From NCBI GenBank assembly GCA_013399115.1, contig VXAA01002967.1, positions 317,429 to 381,428 of the forward strand: a stretch of 64,000 bases of DNA, given 5' to 3'. The notes under the pieces are model-generated. The model saw only the letters and a program-made list of their open reading frames with translations, did no database searches and was not told the origin of the DNA. Of the stretch, positions 48,421-61,510 are shown in pieces (the first letter of the stretch is position 1; every line of letters starts with the position of its first letter). Source of the DNA: Anseranas semipalmata (Eukaryota; Chordata; Aves; Anseriformes; Anseranatidae). The position numbers and the translations under genes were made by a program.

Positions 48421-51400
48421 ATTTGGGCACTTAGGAGCTCAGGCTGCACTGGAAGTCACTGCACTGAAAGCTCAAAAAATAATTACATAAGCATTCAGGA
48501 ACATGAGCTTTTTTTCTCTCATATACTTTCATATTTGAAAAAAATTAATATAGTGCAAAAGTAGAATTCCTGTTTTTTCCGTCTTTTTGATAAAGTGCAG
48601 GCCGTATATGTTTCTAGTTCTTTCCTAACTCTTTAGCTAAAAAGCAGAGTAACTTCATGGAGATATCCTGCAAATCTGGGAGCAATAGCTCCTTCAGAAA
48701 GGAGTTCATGAGCAGTACAATGTATGCTGTACAGTGCGCTTTGTTTTTCATAGCTGCTTAGCATGTGCGTCTCCTGTTGTAAAGCTGAAAGCTGTGGGTA
48801 GGGGAATGTTGGGGCTTGAAGAAGCACCCAGAAACCATTCTCACTGTTGTGCTTGCTGATGTACAAAGAAGGAACCATTTGAAGGCTCAGCTGATCAGAC
48901 TTCTGTGAAGGTGCTCCCAATTTCAAAGGTTTGGCATGATCAAGAGTTAAGAATTTGATTTCTACAAACACTACAGCTTTTACCATCCTGTGGAAGTCAG
49001 TGGTCAGTTTACGCCTGACTCCCATCATGATGATACTTGATCTGGAAGTACTGTGGCAGATAATTCAATGAAGATCAAGTTACGTGTTTTATACATCTAC
49101 ATACGGTGGTAAGATCAGGCTGTATAGTGCATTAGTTTCATCATGGCTGTTTGATTGGGGGTTTTGTGTTCAGCTTTTCTTTTAAAGTGAGATTGGAGTT
49201 CCTTATTTGGCTTGCTGGCTAATGCTTTTTAAAATGTAAATAGCAGTCTTGTACCTCTGATACAGAGCGCTGTGAAGCTAAGAGAAGGAGAATCTCTGAC
49301 CTGCTCTTACAAAAGAAAACAAAACTGAGAAAGGGTGGAACATAGGAACAGAGAGATCTAAGGTTTCCCACTGTACAGTAATGGCTATGACCTTTAATAT
49401 TGAGGCCTTTGGATCAAATTTAAGTTGGCATTAAAATTTTCTAAGAAATTCCCTGCTGAATCTCAGGTTTTTTCCTCAGATTTAATTCAATAAGGTCACA
49501 ATAAAGCAAGTGCTGTCTGTGCTATTGTAATTGCTCTCAGCAGGCTGATAATATTATTGCAGAGAAGTGCCAGTTACTGTGCTTTTCTTTCTTTCTTCAA
49601 GCACTCTCCTTCCTACATGCTTGCTCCCCTTGCTCTCAAGTCTGCTCTAAGTAGGAAATGAAGCTGTTTTAAATGCCATTTGATTCTCATTTTAAAATGT
49701 TTTTATACTAATGCTTTCCTCTGTCTCTCAGCAAAGGGAATAAAAGCGTGGCCTGACATATTGCAGAATAATTGGAGGCTTGTGTATCCCTCCCTTAATT
49801 CTGATCCAACCTTTGTGCATTAAATTCACCCTATGTGTTCTTAAAGTTGATGTTCCTAAACATGCAGTGCTCCATTCATTTTGGCTTGGTGCTTTTAGGG
49901 TTATGGAATAGGTGTACAGCTAAAGGAGTGTCTGTTAGGCATGTGGGGAGAGGCACCAAATACCCACTACCCTATGTTTCATAAATAACTGACAAATTGC
50001 AGTTCTTCGCAATAAGGCATGCGTATTTGGGGTCCTGCCCTTGTAAATTAATACCAGATCTCCTTATGCAACATGACTTTCAGAACAGAATTGTTAATGT
50101 GTTATTTCTTGTACAAAATGCAAATTTATGCTTAGTAGATCTGTGACTGTTGTCTGTATTGTGAGTAGATCAGCACAGTAAATAAATGCAAATACAGAGT
50201 GCTGTGATCGTGGTTCTCCGTATAATTCTGTGCAACTGAGAGACTTGGTCAGTGCAGCAGATGCAATAATACATCAACATAATTTGTTCTCCTACGTCAA
50301 CATAACCACTAGCTCAGACCTTTGCAGTTTCAAAGGACCAGCCTGGTCATAGCTGAATGCTCCTGCCTGGCATCCACATCTGCCTTCCTGTACCCTAACT
50401 GGCTTTACGCTTACCCATCTTCATCTTCTGGCCCATCATCTTCCTTTTGCTCTTGGTCTGTGTCATGCACAGAGTATTTTTTGTGCATCTCCGACCACAT
50501 GGAGGCATTTGCACTTCACTGCACATGGCATCCATTGCTGTCAAAAAAGCCAGTCTCTGTACAGTAGAAAACTGCTGGCATTCAGCTGCTTATTTGCATA
50601 CTTGGCTCACTGACTGTATATGTACAGTTGGACGTGACCTGTTGTCCCCATGCAATTGATTGGAAATGAGAAGTAACAAGGGATGTTTTACAAAAGTAAT
50701 TCCAGTTCTGAACTGTCTGCATTAGTAGTTGAACAATGGATGATGATCTTCAGTCATAACATTTCACCCAGTTTTTTTTATTGCTCATCATTTCTTTTAT
50801 TTATTTATTTTAATTGCTCATGCTGTCTGTTCTTAGCCATGCATCATGTGGTGATGGTAGGATGTATACCATAGTGCCAGCATGCTTTTCGTGAACTTCC
50901 GTGATGAAAACTGTCGCTTCTGCCATGTGTGGAGCTTCTCCTACCCAACATGCAGGCATGTGGAGGTCATTCCTGATTAATAACCGCTCATTGCTATTTA
51001 TTTATGACATAAGCATTTTAATTTATATTTCCTGCTGCTCTCTGAGGGAACTCTTTCCTGGCACCAGAGATGCAACACAGCTACTCTAAAGCAGTACGTT
51101 CCTGAGATTAAATGATGTTACTGACCTGAAACACTTCAAGAAACTTGTTTCAGAGTCCTGCTGTGGTTTGACCTTGCAGTTTCTGAGATAGGTTAACATT
51201 GCTCTGAATCATTGTGACACATGATCACATCGTTGCTTTGTAAATTAAATAATGAAACATTTGTGTGTGAAAGTTCGTACTATAATTAGTAGTTAGCCTG
51301 TGCTTTAAAAAGATCAGAATCTAGATCACGCGATGGTAGGATCTGAAACTTGTTTTCCAAACTTTGTCATAGAGAAAAGTCTGTCAGAATCCATGTTTAA

Positions 51401-53699
51401 TTTATAATACTTTGTGTATTAACTGTAGAAACATGAGTGAATAATCAGATAGTCCTTTGTGTAGCATGACTCTTTTCCAACTAAACTAGTAATCTCGCTT
51501 GAGCTATTTAGAGAAAAGGTCCTGTGGCTGGAATCACCTTTCCCTTGGTTCTCCTGTGGATCTCAGCAGTGTTTGGGTGAGTTTCTTTGAAGGATTTGGG
51601 TAAACAAGTAAAAATAAAACCTGGTATTCTTGCCAGTTCTTGGCGATTTTTGTGTATATTGCTATTAGCCTGAAGTTTCTAAAGTGCTGTACAAATTGTA
51701 ATAGCATTTGTGAAACAGTCTGCTTTTACATCTGTCAAATAGCATATATTTAGCACTTATTTTGTTAGCCTAAATACAACATTTTAAGACCTCATCCACT
51801 CTTGCAACAAATTTCAATTCCACATAACGATTTTACCATACATTTTACAATTACACATCAAAGTGTGCAACGTGGGATATGGATGTAATAGTTAAGGAAG
51901 CACACTGAAGTTAACATCTGTTTTTGTTTGTTTGTTTGTTTAGAACTACAGAGACAGAAATTTAATTTGTTTTTGATTTCTAGTCATTGCAAAGTTTCAT
52001 CTCTTGTCCTTGTACAGAGAGTAGGTTTGAGAATGTTATTAGGAAGACTTGGTGTTTCAACCTGCTATTTTAACCTGTGGTATTGTTACACATATTTGCA
52101 AATTTTCTTCTCTTCAGTGCTCACTGTCTCATGAGAATACTGTTGAACAGCTTACTACTGTGATCCCTGGAGATCAGAATAGTTCTTTTGCAGTAAAAAG
52201 CATGAAATACTTCCCAGCACCATCTATAATTTTTGGAAGAACTAAGAGCTTGATTTCCTAATTTAACGCATATGATCTGTCTTTCAATGTCATTTGCCAT
52301 GTCTTCATAGTTATAATGGGGACATTTCAGATTTCTATTCTTTTTTTTTTGTTTTGTTTTTGTTTGTTTGTGTGTGTGCTGTTTTTTTTCTGTTTGGTTG
52401 TTTTTAGTATTGGACAAGCAGGGCAATTGGTAGGAATCACACCGAGGGGGACATTTTAAATTCTATATCACTAAGATCCATTTAAGCAATAATAAGATCT
52501 GGAAGTAATCCTATAATTAAAAGAATCAAGTGCAGATATTTCTGATTGGGAAATGCTAGTGTTTTGGGCAGATGCGGGAAGACTATCAAGACCTGGTGTC
52601 TATCAGATGATCAACTGGACTTTTACCTCTGCTTTCCTGGCATAATTGTTCATCCCAGATCCATCTGAAGGTAAAATGCAAACGAAGCTGTAAATATTTC
52701 ACATGCTTTTTCTGCTCTCGGCACTCATTATGAAGACAACTGTGGATACAGAGGTTTTGCCTGCACTGGAGTTGCCTTTGCAGTTCTGTTCCCGTCTGTG
52801 TAGTCTGTCCTTATTTTGCACTGTGCTGTGCTCTGTTCTCTGTGCTCTGTGTGATCATTCACCTCCAAATTTAAACCTTAATTAAGTCTTATTATCCTTC
52901 AAATCAAATCTTCAGCGGGGGGAAAAAACAGTAGAAGAGCTTATAGTCAAAAGAAGGCCTCTGTAAGAGGCAGAGGGCTGCAGGTACTGAAATATGAAGC
53001 CCTATCTGCCCTGATCCACCTGTCTGCTCTGCCAGTCTGTGTCTCCAGGTTGCGTTTCTATAGGTTTGGGATCAAGTAAGGCAGCAATGCACTTCAAGAG
53101 CCTGAAGACCTGAGAGAAGGAGAAGGAGTTGATGACATTTCTTGCATTAATATTCCTCCTCCCTATTATCACACTTAGGAGGCTGTGTTTAAAATCATGC
53201 TGAAATGCTGTTTTCAATATCTCATTGAGGAAAAACCTGTGCTCTTTGTTAAAATCTGTGCTGTGTTATGCTGATACATTAGGCGGTTTTTAGAAACGTG
53301 TTCATTGCAAAACATTTCCATTGGGTTTTGAGCTGAGATTCAGGTTTGGGAGTAATGGTCTGTTTGAAAATTCACTATCATCGTTTACCTGTGGTTGTGA
53401 AAGCATAGAGAGATAGCAGGTGTGGAAGAATCACTTTAAAAAAAAAAAACTTGTCTGGATTGTGATACTGTATATTTAGAGTTGAGCATTTCATTAGTAA
53501 TGTAGTAATTACAAAAATGTACCAAACTTCTGGTTCCTAGGAACATTTAGTTGTTAGCATACTGCCTGTCTGTGTTGTAGGTAACCAGACAGTTACTTTG
53601 GCTCGTTTCTACCACTTGTTACTGACTGAAGGAAAAGCAAGAGGCTGACAGTGCTGTAGCAGAAAGACAGACCACCAAGATGGGCAGCAAACCAGTTCC

Positions 53700-54115
53700 A
53701 AGTTGATGTGATACTGAACGATACCCAAGGGGCTAGGCAGTGGCTCTGCACAGTTCACGGTGCTGCTCAGCCCACCTCCGTGTTTCTGCTTGCCTGTCCT
53801 GTGGGAGGCTGCGCTGCAGCCCTTGTCCCCCACCTCCAGCACTTCTCTGGAGGGAAGGAGGAGCATGGAGTTGCTCCAGGTTTGGAATCAGTGAGGATCT
53901 CTATGTCCCAGGGCTTGGGCATGGGATACAGAAGTCCTGTACCACGCACTGGTGGGAAGGATGCTAGTACCACCTTGCATTTTGCAGAGGTACTGCTCTT
54001 CCTTGACTCGCTGGGAGATGAACTCCTGGCTCCCACAGTGAGCGCTTCAGAGGGAAGAAGGAAATTCCCAGTCCTGGCACCTCCACCTTGCAGCTTCCTT
54101 GCGACCTAGAACCAT
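53700..54115. other. GC-richer unassigned segment
   Basis: The base composition rises and both strands stay open for long stretches (133 codons on + at 53708-54109). The predicted peptides are not recognisable, and simultaneous opening on several frames is a typical effect of higher GC. It may be an old repeat or a regulatory patch. No splice signals were chosen. Confidence 0.2.
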
Positions 54116-57100
54116 GCGTCCAAAACACTGAATAATTCTGTGGTATTTAGAGATTTCATGATAGATTTATTTTTGGTAGTAGTATTATGGAGGGGGCAGA
54201 TGATCTTTTCTATCTGAAATGGTAGGTATGATTTTGTTCGTTTGTTTTCAGTCTTTTGTGTTTTTTTTTCTGTAATATCTTTGCAAATTATTACTGCTAG
54301 TTTTTGTATTTTTGTTTTTCTTCTTGTATTCTTCTCCGCAGAATTTTCAGAGGTGTTGTAAGAGAGAGTTATGTGTTTGCTGTGTAGCCCTTTCTCATGG
54401 GAACCTATTTTTTTCAAAGCTGTCTTTGAGCACTTACTGTAAGGCAACAAAAAGGCGCTGTTGTAACATGTCTCTTAATAACCAATATCAGATTTTTCCC
54501 CTGTGGTAAAAAATAGTTTCTGACATAGTCTTTTTATTTGAAAGATTAAAACCCACATGTAAGGACCATACTCTTGTGACAGAAATTTTTACTGATCTAT
54601 AGATATTTCTGCAGTAACCTTTATTAGATGGTACTCACCAAAAACAGAATGCGTGGAGAGCAATTCCATGGCTAAAGAAAGAATGTGAAGAACATAACAC
54701 TAGAAGGAAGGTCTCTCCTTAGATAAAAGAAAAACATTTCAGTAGTATTAATTAAATTTCAGAAGTGTAAAATTAATATCATCCCTTTGCCCTGTAGCTG
54801 AGTGGAAGCGTGGTGTATACTTATGCATGTTCCTTTTTGGATACCTAAGATACTTGAAATGGATGTGAGATAACCAAGTATTTAGTCTCAAGAAACAACA
54901 GTATACAATATTACCTTTTACTTAAGGTTTTGCCACAAACCTCAGTGATGTAGAACATTATTCACCCTTTTTGTCTTTACCTGTTGTCTTGGATTCTCCC
55001 TTTTTAAAACAGGCAATTCTCGGCTTGCATGTATGACAGGTGTTTTAAGGCTCGCATAATATGAAGACACTTTTTGGTGTTGGGTGCTGTGAGTATATTT
55101 TCCTTTTAGGAAATGTCTTTCAGATTTTTCAGTTTTGCTTTAGAGAGTTTACAATCGTTGCATTTAAAGTTCATGCAAGTTTTGAATTTGTTCTCAAGGG
55201 TCCTAAAAAGGGTTGGTTTAGTTCCTATGTAATCTGCGAAGAAGTTCAAGTTTACTTTTTCCTTCCCCTGATCCAAGTTAGCTTCTGGAAACCGTATAAA
55301 AAGCTGGAAACCATAATAAGCTATAGACACATAGGAAATCATTCTACAAGAACTTGTGAGTATTGGTAATGAATTTCCTGGTTCTCCTTTAAAAGCACCA
55401 AATGCAGAAGGATTTTGACCAAGCGTTAGAGTCATGTTGGGTTTTTTGTGATTGCTTGCTTAATACTGAAAAATATTTTATTCTCAATTCTGATGTGAAT
55501 TTGTGTAGAATTGTATATGAACCGAAAGTCTGGCCTTTGTTATTTCACTGGCACGTATCTTTGCAAAATCAAAACTGGACTTAATGCAGAAGTGGAGAAG
55601 TGTTAACTGGAATCATAAGTAATGTCGCAGGAAAATGTATTGCTATAGGTTACCCTGACAAAAACAACTAATCCAGCTTTTACGTGATAGAGTTATATTT
55701 ATCTGAATGGAGGTATTGGGAAGAGGAAGAAAAATAGAGTATTGTAAACCATATTGTTATTTTTGAAGAATCCACAGTATCTTACAATCACCAACATGCA
55801 GATAGTGTCAGGCTAGAAATGTTAATCATTTTCTTATCGATTTCAGATATAAAGCTGGCTTTTAGCTGACCACAGTCAGAAGGTGGCTGAACTTTGCCTC
55901 CATAAAATGTTCTGTAGCAGAGGTTTCTTTACGCCTTATCAAATGATGCCATAGACTTGGGCATTAGGCATCTGTCTAGCCTGATTACTGGATACAGGTA
56001 AACTATGTTATACCTCTGCAGGAAATTGAGCCTGCTTTTTCCCAGCAGTTCTGCTTTCATTGCAGTAAGAGGATCCTAGAGTGCTTTTTGTATTTATAGT
56101 TCTATAGTCTATAGAGTTATTTTATATATCAGTATTTCAGGATATCTCTTTGTATTGTGTTTGTATATAAAGGGTGACTTTTTTTTTTTAATTAATGCCT
56201 AAATTTTATTTATAGCACACTGCAGTTCAGTCTTCTGGAATTGGGTAGGGCTTTTTAGTTTTGTTTATTTGTTTGGTTTTTGTTCTTGTCATGTTTTCAT
56301 TAATTTTACTTATCATGGTCTACCAAGACACCTTTAGGCCTGGTGCAATTTCTAAATAAATTTGTTGTTGGATTTTGTTTGTTGTTGGTTTTTGGTTTTA
56401 TTCCTGCTATATGAACCTGACTGAACACTTAAACGGTAGTATAAAGCTGCAGTAAATTGTAGCTTTAGAAACAGTTATTTTGGTAACTGACAGCAATTTT
56501 CTGTGTCTGGCTGTGAAATTCCTTCAATTGTCCTACCCTTATTCCTTCCCCCAAACAACAGTACAGAGAGATTTAGAAAGTCGTGCATGTATTAGAAGTA
56601 TCTTTAGCAACAGAAAAATCGTGTCTGGGAAAAACATTTGGGGAAAAAATAGTGGATCTCTTCTGAAAGAATATAGAAGTGGTATGTGGAGAGACAAACA
56701 CCCCTTTTTCTGTTTCACTGAAAGGAAAACTTAAAGAGAGGATTGGTTTAACAGAAGAAAATAATATAGCTGAACTGTGAGTAATTTTACAGAAACTCTC
56801 TCAGTTCATCCTATGCGGTGCATGTTCCACAAACTTGTCAGTCTATATTTTTTTTTCTTTAGAGAAGCAAAAACTCTTTGTAATTTTTTTTCCTTAGGCT
56901 ACATGACATTCTTCGTTGTCAAAAGACTGACTCTTTGCTGTACTATGACATCCCAATGTTTAGCATACTAGTGAGACACAGTCCTCTGAATTCTTGTAGA
57001 CCAAATTATGGAAAGTCAGGTAAGTGGCATTTTTCTTTATTATATTGCCCAGCTTTTAAGTTACACACACTCAGTACACAGATACGTTGTAAAATTTGTG

Positions 57101-60100
57101 ATAGAAATGTGCAATATAATAATATTAAAAAGCCACTTACCCTACTTACTGTTTTGTGCAGCCAATTCCATGGCCCAGTATTTGTCGTATGGTGGGCATG
57201 AAGTCCCCCTGTATAACGCATACTGAGGCATGCTTGTAGCTGGCTAAGATTTAGGTCTTTCTTGCAAAAAGTATCTTATACACAAAAGGACAAGCACGAA
57301 GGGCAGCTGTTAGTCACAGCGTGAACAAAGTGAGATCCAGTGACAGTTCTCTTTTCGTTGTATTTGAGCATTGCTGTTTTTTCTTAAGGCTGAAAGCCAG
57401 GAGGACAGTTGGCATGGAATTGCAGAGATTTCGAGCCTATCCTGAGTTGTTATTGCCAATGCTATTTCTACTACTATATTAACGAGCATCAGCAGTGACT
57501 TCATTTAGTTTACAGAACTAAAACCTACTCTTAACAGTAGTGTGTTAGTACTTTTGTTTTGATTTTGTTCTTTTACTGATGGACTCCGTCCTCTTGCACA
57601 GGAGGAGGTTACAGAGAGACTTTAAAAAAAACTATAGCAACGAACTAAGGATAACATTCTTGTATAGATGCACAAAGAGCTAGGGAACTTAAGCAGGAGT
57701 AACATTGCATATTTTTCACGTTATAGACAATATTGGTATTTAGAACCTGTTTATATAAAGCAAATTATTTATATGTAAATTACTCAGGGGAGAAAAGCAG
57801 TGACTAATTTGATCATAGTATATACTTGTCAAGCCTGCAATTTCCATTGTTCATTCTTAAAAGCGGTCACACCACTACTCTCTGGTATACATGCTACAGA
57901 TGATTTTTGGTGTAGAAAGTGACATTTAAGTAGTAGTTAGCAGAGATTTCTATCTAGTTCAACTTTCAGATTTTAAGTATATGTGTTTTAGCCTAATTTC
58001 TTCAGATGAAAATATTTAAGAAATATTTTTAATCAGAAGGTTGTTTTTCTTTATGGGTCTTTCTTTTCTGTATTCCCTACTGGATCTAGGAAGGATATTG
58101 CACGTACTTCCTGGAAGAAAATACTGCTTTGGGGATAGATAAATGCTGGAAAATTTCAATCAACGTGTAAATGGTGAATGGGAATGGTGAATTTTTCTCT
58201 AAAGTTCTGCAGGATGAGAACAAGAGTCTGACTAAAACAACTCCTCAGTCTTAGCTATAGTAGAATCCAGCACTTACGATAAAATAATCAAAAGTAAAGT
58301 GGGCATGAAACAGTAGTGGATCCATCAGCTTACATCTAAAGCCAAAGTTGTAATTCATAACTTGTTTCCACAAAATTGTGCTTGTTTTTCTCCAATGGAA
58401 GCAGAAGTCAAGACGTACTTTTGAACTTCAGTTTGTGGAAAGTTGTGCGTGTTTCACCACAGTTGCTGGACAGCTTTGACAAGGCAAGAAAATTGTTTTA
58501 ATATCATTTTCAATGCCACCCTTGCCTGTCATAATGAGAAAGATGCCTGTTTGATGACTGCTTTTTCCCAGCTGAAGCCAGCTGCCTCCAGCTGGACCTT
58601 TCTTTGGGAAGATCAATCACAAAATTGCATATATCTCTCTTGGGAAATTCAGTGTGTGTGAGTAGTAAGGACAAACACCAGTGGAAATTCCCTATTTCAA
58701 ATTTTTCACTGACTGAAAGATTTCTTAGTGATCCTAGTAAGCTTTGACAACCATGTATCAAGAGTAACAGCCAGGCATTTTTGGTAATTATCAGGCATAA
58801 AAACAAATTTATTCTTTCATATCTAGGATTGGTCCTCCAGATGAAGTTTATAATGAGTATGTTGTCCTGAGAATGTAGGTAATTTATGATACAACCAGAG
58901 GTGTAATTGTGCTGTGAATAAAGAGAGGATTTTAGCTTCCAGGAACGTAAAGTATTTTTCATGAGTATTAAGTAAACTTTAATGACTGAAGGAAAGAGCA
59001 AACTGGAGGACAGTCGTTTATATCCTGTCTAAACTGGCCTACAGCCACATTAATGTTTGTAACAGATTTAGAGTATAGCTAAAATAACAGTAAGGATTTC
59101 CTCTTCTGTACCCTTTTCCTTACACTTTTTAAACAAATACATGTAACTGAAAGGGTGAAGGATAGTTGCTTACTTAGTAAAATTTACAGGAGACATTAAA
59201 GAAAAATTGGAATGTAACTGTAATCAGTGCTGTTTGAGAAGTAGTGATAGATTGCAATTGAATGGTTTGAGGCTATTAATTGCGATGAGATTATTCTAGT
59301 TCAGATACCTCTGATGTCAGGTACTTGAAATATTAGTTTTTTCAAAGACAAATTGGATTATAAATAATTAGTAAATCTGTACCAAGGTGATTAAACCCAC
59401 TTGTAAACTGTCAAACATAGGTACTATTTCAAGTTGTAGTTTAGTCTGTTATACATTGGAAAGGAAGTCAGGAATTAAATTTAGGGGTTATATGGGGATA
59501 TGTGAATTAACTGTGTTACTTCTGAGACTGAGTGTTTCCTGGGCTTTCTACTCATTTAATGATTTTTGTTTTGTTTAGCTTTACAGTTTTTCTAGTCCAC
59601 CACTAGCCTTTTCATCTGACTCTGTAGATGTTCTAGAGAGGAAGCTGCTTCTCTAAGGCAGACTTAAAACTCTCTTGACCACTTGGGGGAGATAAAAAAC
59701 AGCAGATCTGTGCAGCACTCAAACGGGTCGCAAATACAGTAATGGCATCCCAGAACTTCCACTCTGAGGGTCTGCCATTGCTTGAAGGTGCTGTTGTCAT
59801 TATAGCAATATTTTTTTTCCCAGTAAGAAGGATGAAGTATATTACCCTGCAACAAGGGGCTTCTTGGGTGTACCATCATGTGTCATTCTTCTCATCAGTC
59901 AGATGTTTTTTGAAGCAGATGCAGAATTACTTAATGGTTTGGTGTTGCATTTTAAGGAACAAGGATTGGAAACAACGGAAGCTGAGATACAGTACAGTAG
60001 TTTAAAAGTCCTGTTAACTTTTTTGTGTAGCTATTGAGTTTTGCCATGTGTTCATACTCTTAAACACACAAAAACAGAGAATTCCAATCCACTGCACAAA

Positions 60101-60479
60101 ATAACTAAACAAAGCTCCAAGGTCTAACAAGGTGTACATCCAGAGCAGTGAAGGAAAGAAAAGCAAGTGGACATCTTTTTCCATTTATTTTCTCCTGTCA
60201 GTGTTCTTTCATTCCAAGCTTGAAGCTTTCTCGCTGATATATTGTCTGTGATGTGTGAGTATTTGCGGGAGAGTGTTAGTAGAATTACAAGCATTTTAGC
60301 CAACTATTTTTTTTACTCTTCAGTTTCTACATAAAATGCTTGTTACAGGCACTACAAAACCTGGCATTCTAGATACTCTGTTATATGTACTATTAAAAGC
60401 AGTCATCCATGGGAAATAGTCCCCAGCAACGTCCTGTTGATAACTATAATAATGAATATATGTAGTTGATATAAAGCAA

Positions 60480-61510
60480 GATTTTTATGGCTCCGCAGTT
60501 CCTCTTAAGTGCCCTGGGTTTAAGCTGGAGTTTGGGGGCAGGAGGGCTCCTGTTTTCTTTCTGTTTTGATTTTTTTTCTCCTCTATTCATTCCTTTTCTA
60601 CTCCTTTTCAGCCATTTCTTGGAGTCAAGGAGCAATTCTGTCCTCCTACTCCTACTATGTATCTGACATTAGGTCTCTGCACCAAGTACAACTCCCTTGC
60701 AGAGGTACCTTCTCCAGACTCATTCTTGAACATGTTCATCCTGGTTACCAAGATGATAGGGTTGGTGTTTCTTAAGTGACCTTGTATTCTCCTGTGCTAG
60801 AGTGAGACTTGGTCTGGTGAGACTGATCCCAAGAATTTGTTTTCCCTTCTGGGCTTTGCTTTGAGACTTCATGGTCCTGCGAGTTGCCTTCTGAGGCTCA
60901 TAAGCCTGGAGGCAAATTGAGATCTTACCCAAGCCTAGTCAGTCTAATAAGGAAACTCAAGGCCTTGGCAGTACTCCAGCTCACTTCTGCTTTTATGGGC
61001 AGGACCACGAACACCGCTGGGTCTGGTTCCTTTCTTTCATCTGTCAGCCCCGTTCTCCCCCTTTGTTCTTGCCAGCTGGTGCTGAATAACTCTGTCATCT
61101 CCGTAGGAGATAGAGCACTTCGAACTTCTGTCGCCGGTCCTGCTGGACTTACCATTAGTGCAAACCGTTGCACCATCAGCGCACAAAATGTTGATCTACC
61201 CTATTATAGCTGCAGCGGTTTGCTCCAGTTTTTCATTTCGCAGATGATTTCTCTGTCAGCGCTCAAAACACGATCCTTTTCCAGAATTCCCTCCCTGGTG
61301 TTGCAATGTGTGGCCTCGTGACTTCTTCCCTCCTCCCTGGGGTGCCAGCGTGAGTTTTTCCTCTGCTTCTTGTAGCAGACGAGATCACCTGGCTGCTTGG
61401 GGGGAATGGCTGAAGCAACCACAGGACCTGTTGGTTCCCTGTTCAGAGACCACAGGAATCAAACCTCTACAGCATCGCGGGGCTGTCTGTGGGGTGTGTC
61501 GCATTTAGCA
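60480..61510 (-). other. Unclassified CpG-enriched segment with chained minus-strand frames
   Basis: CpG dinucleotides are clearly more frequent at about 61000-61510 than in the surrounding intron. On the minus strand open frames follow one another: 61422-61204 (72 codons, with QPGDLVCYKKQRKNSRWHPR), 61176-60925 (83) and 60932-60720 (70). A PGDLV followed by basic residues and a Trp is loosely reminiscent of the C-terminal end of retroviral integrases, but the match is only a few residues. No LTRs, primer-binding site or other retroviral domains were recognised. Alternatives are an internal promoter with CpGs or an unknown repeat. I cannot name it. Confidence 0.25.
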
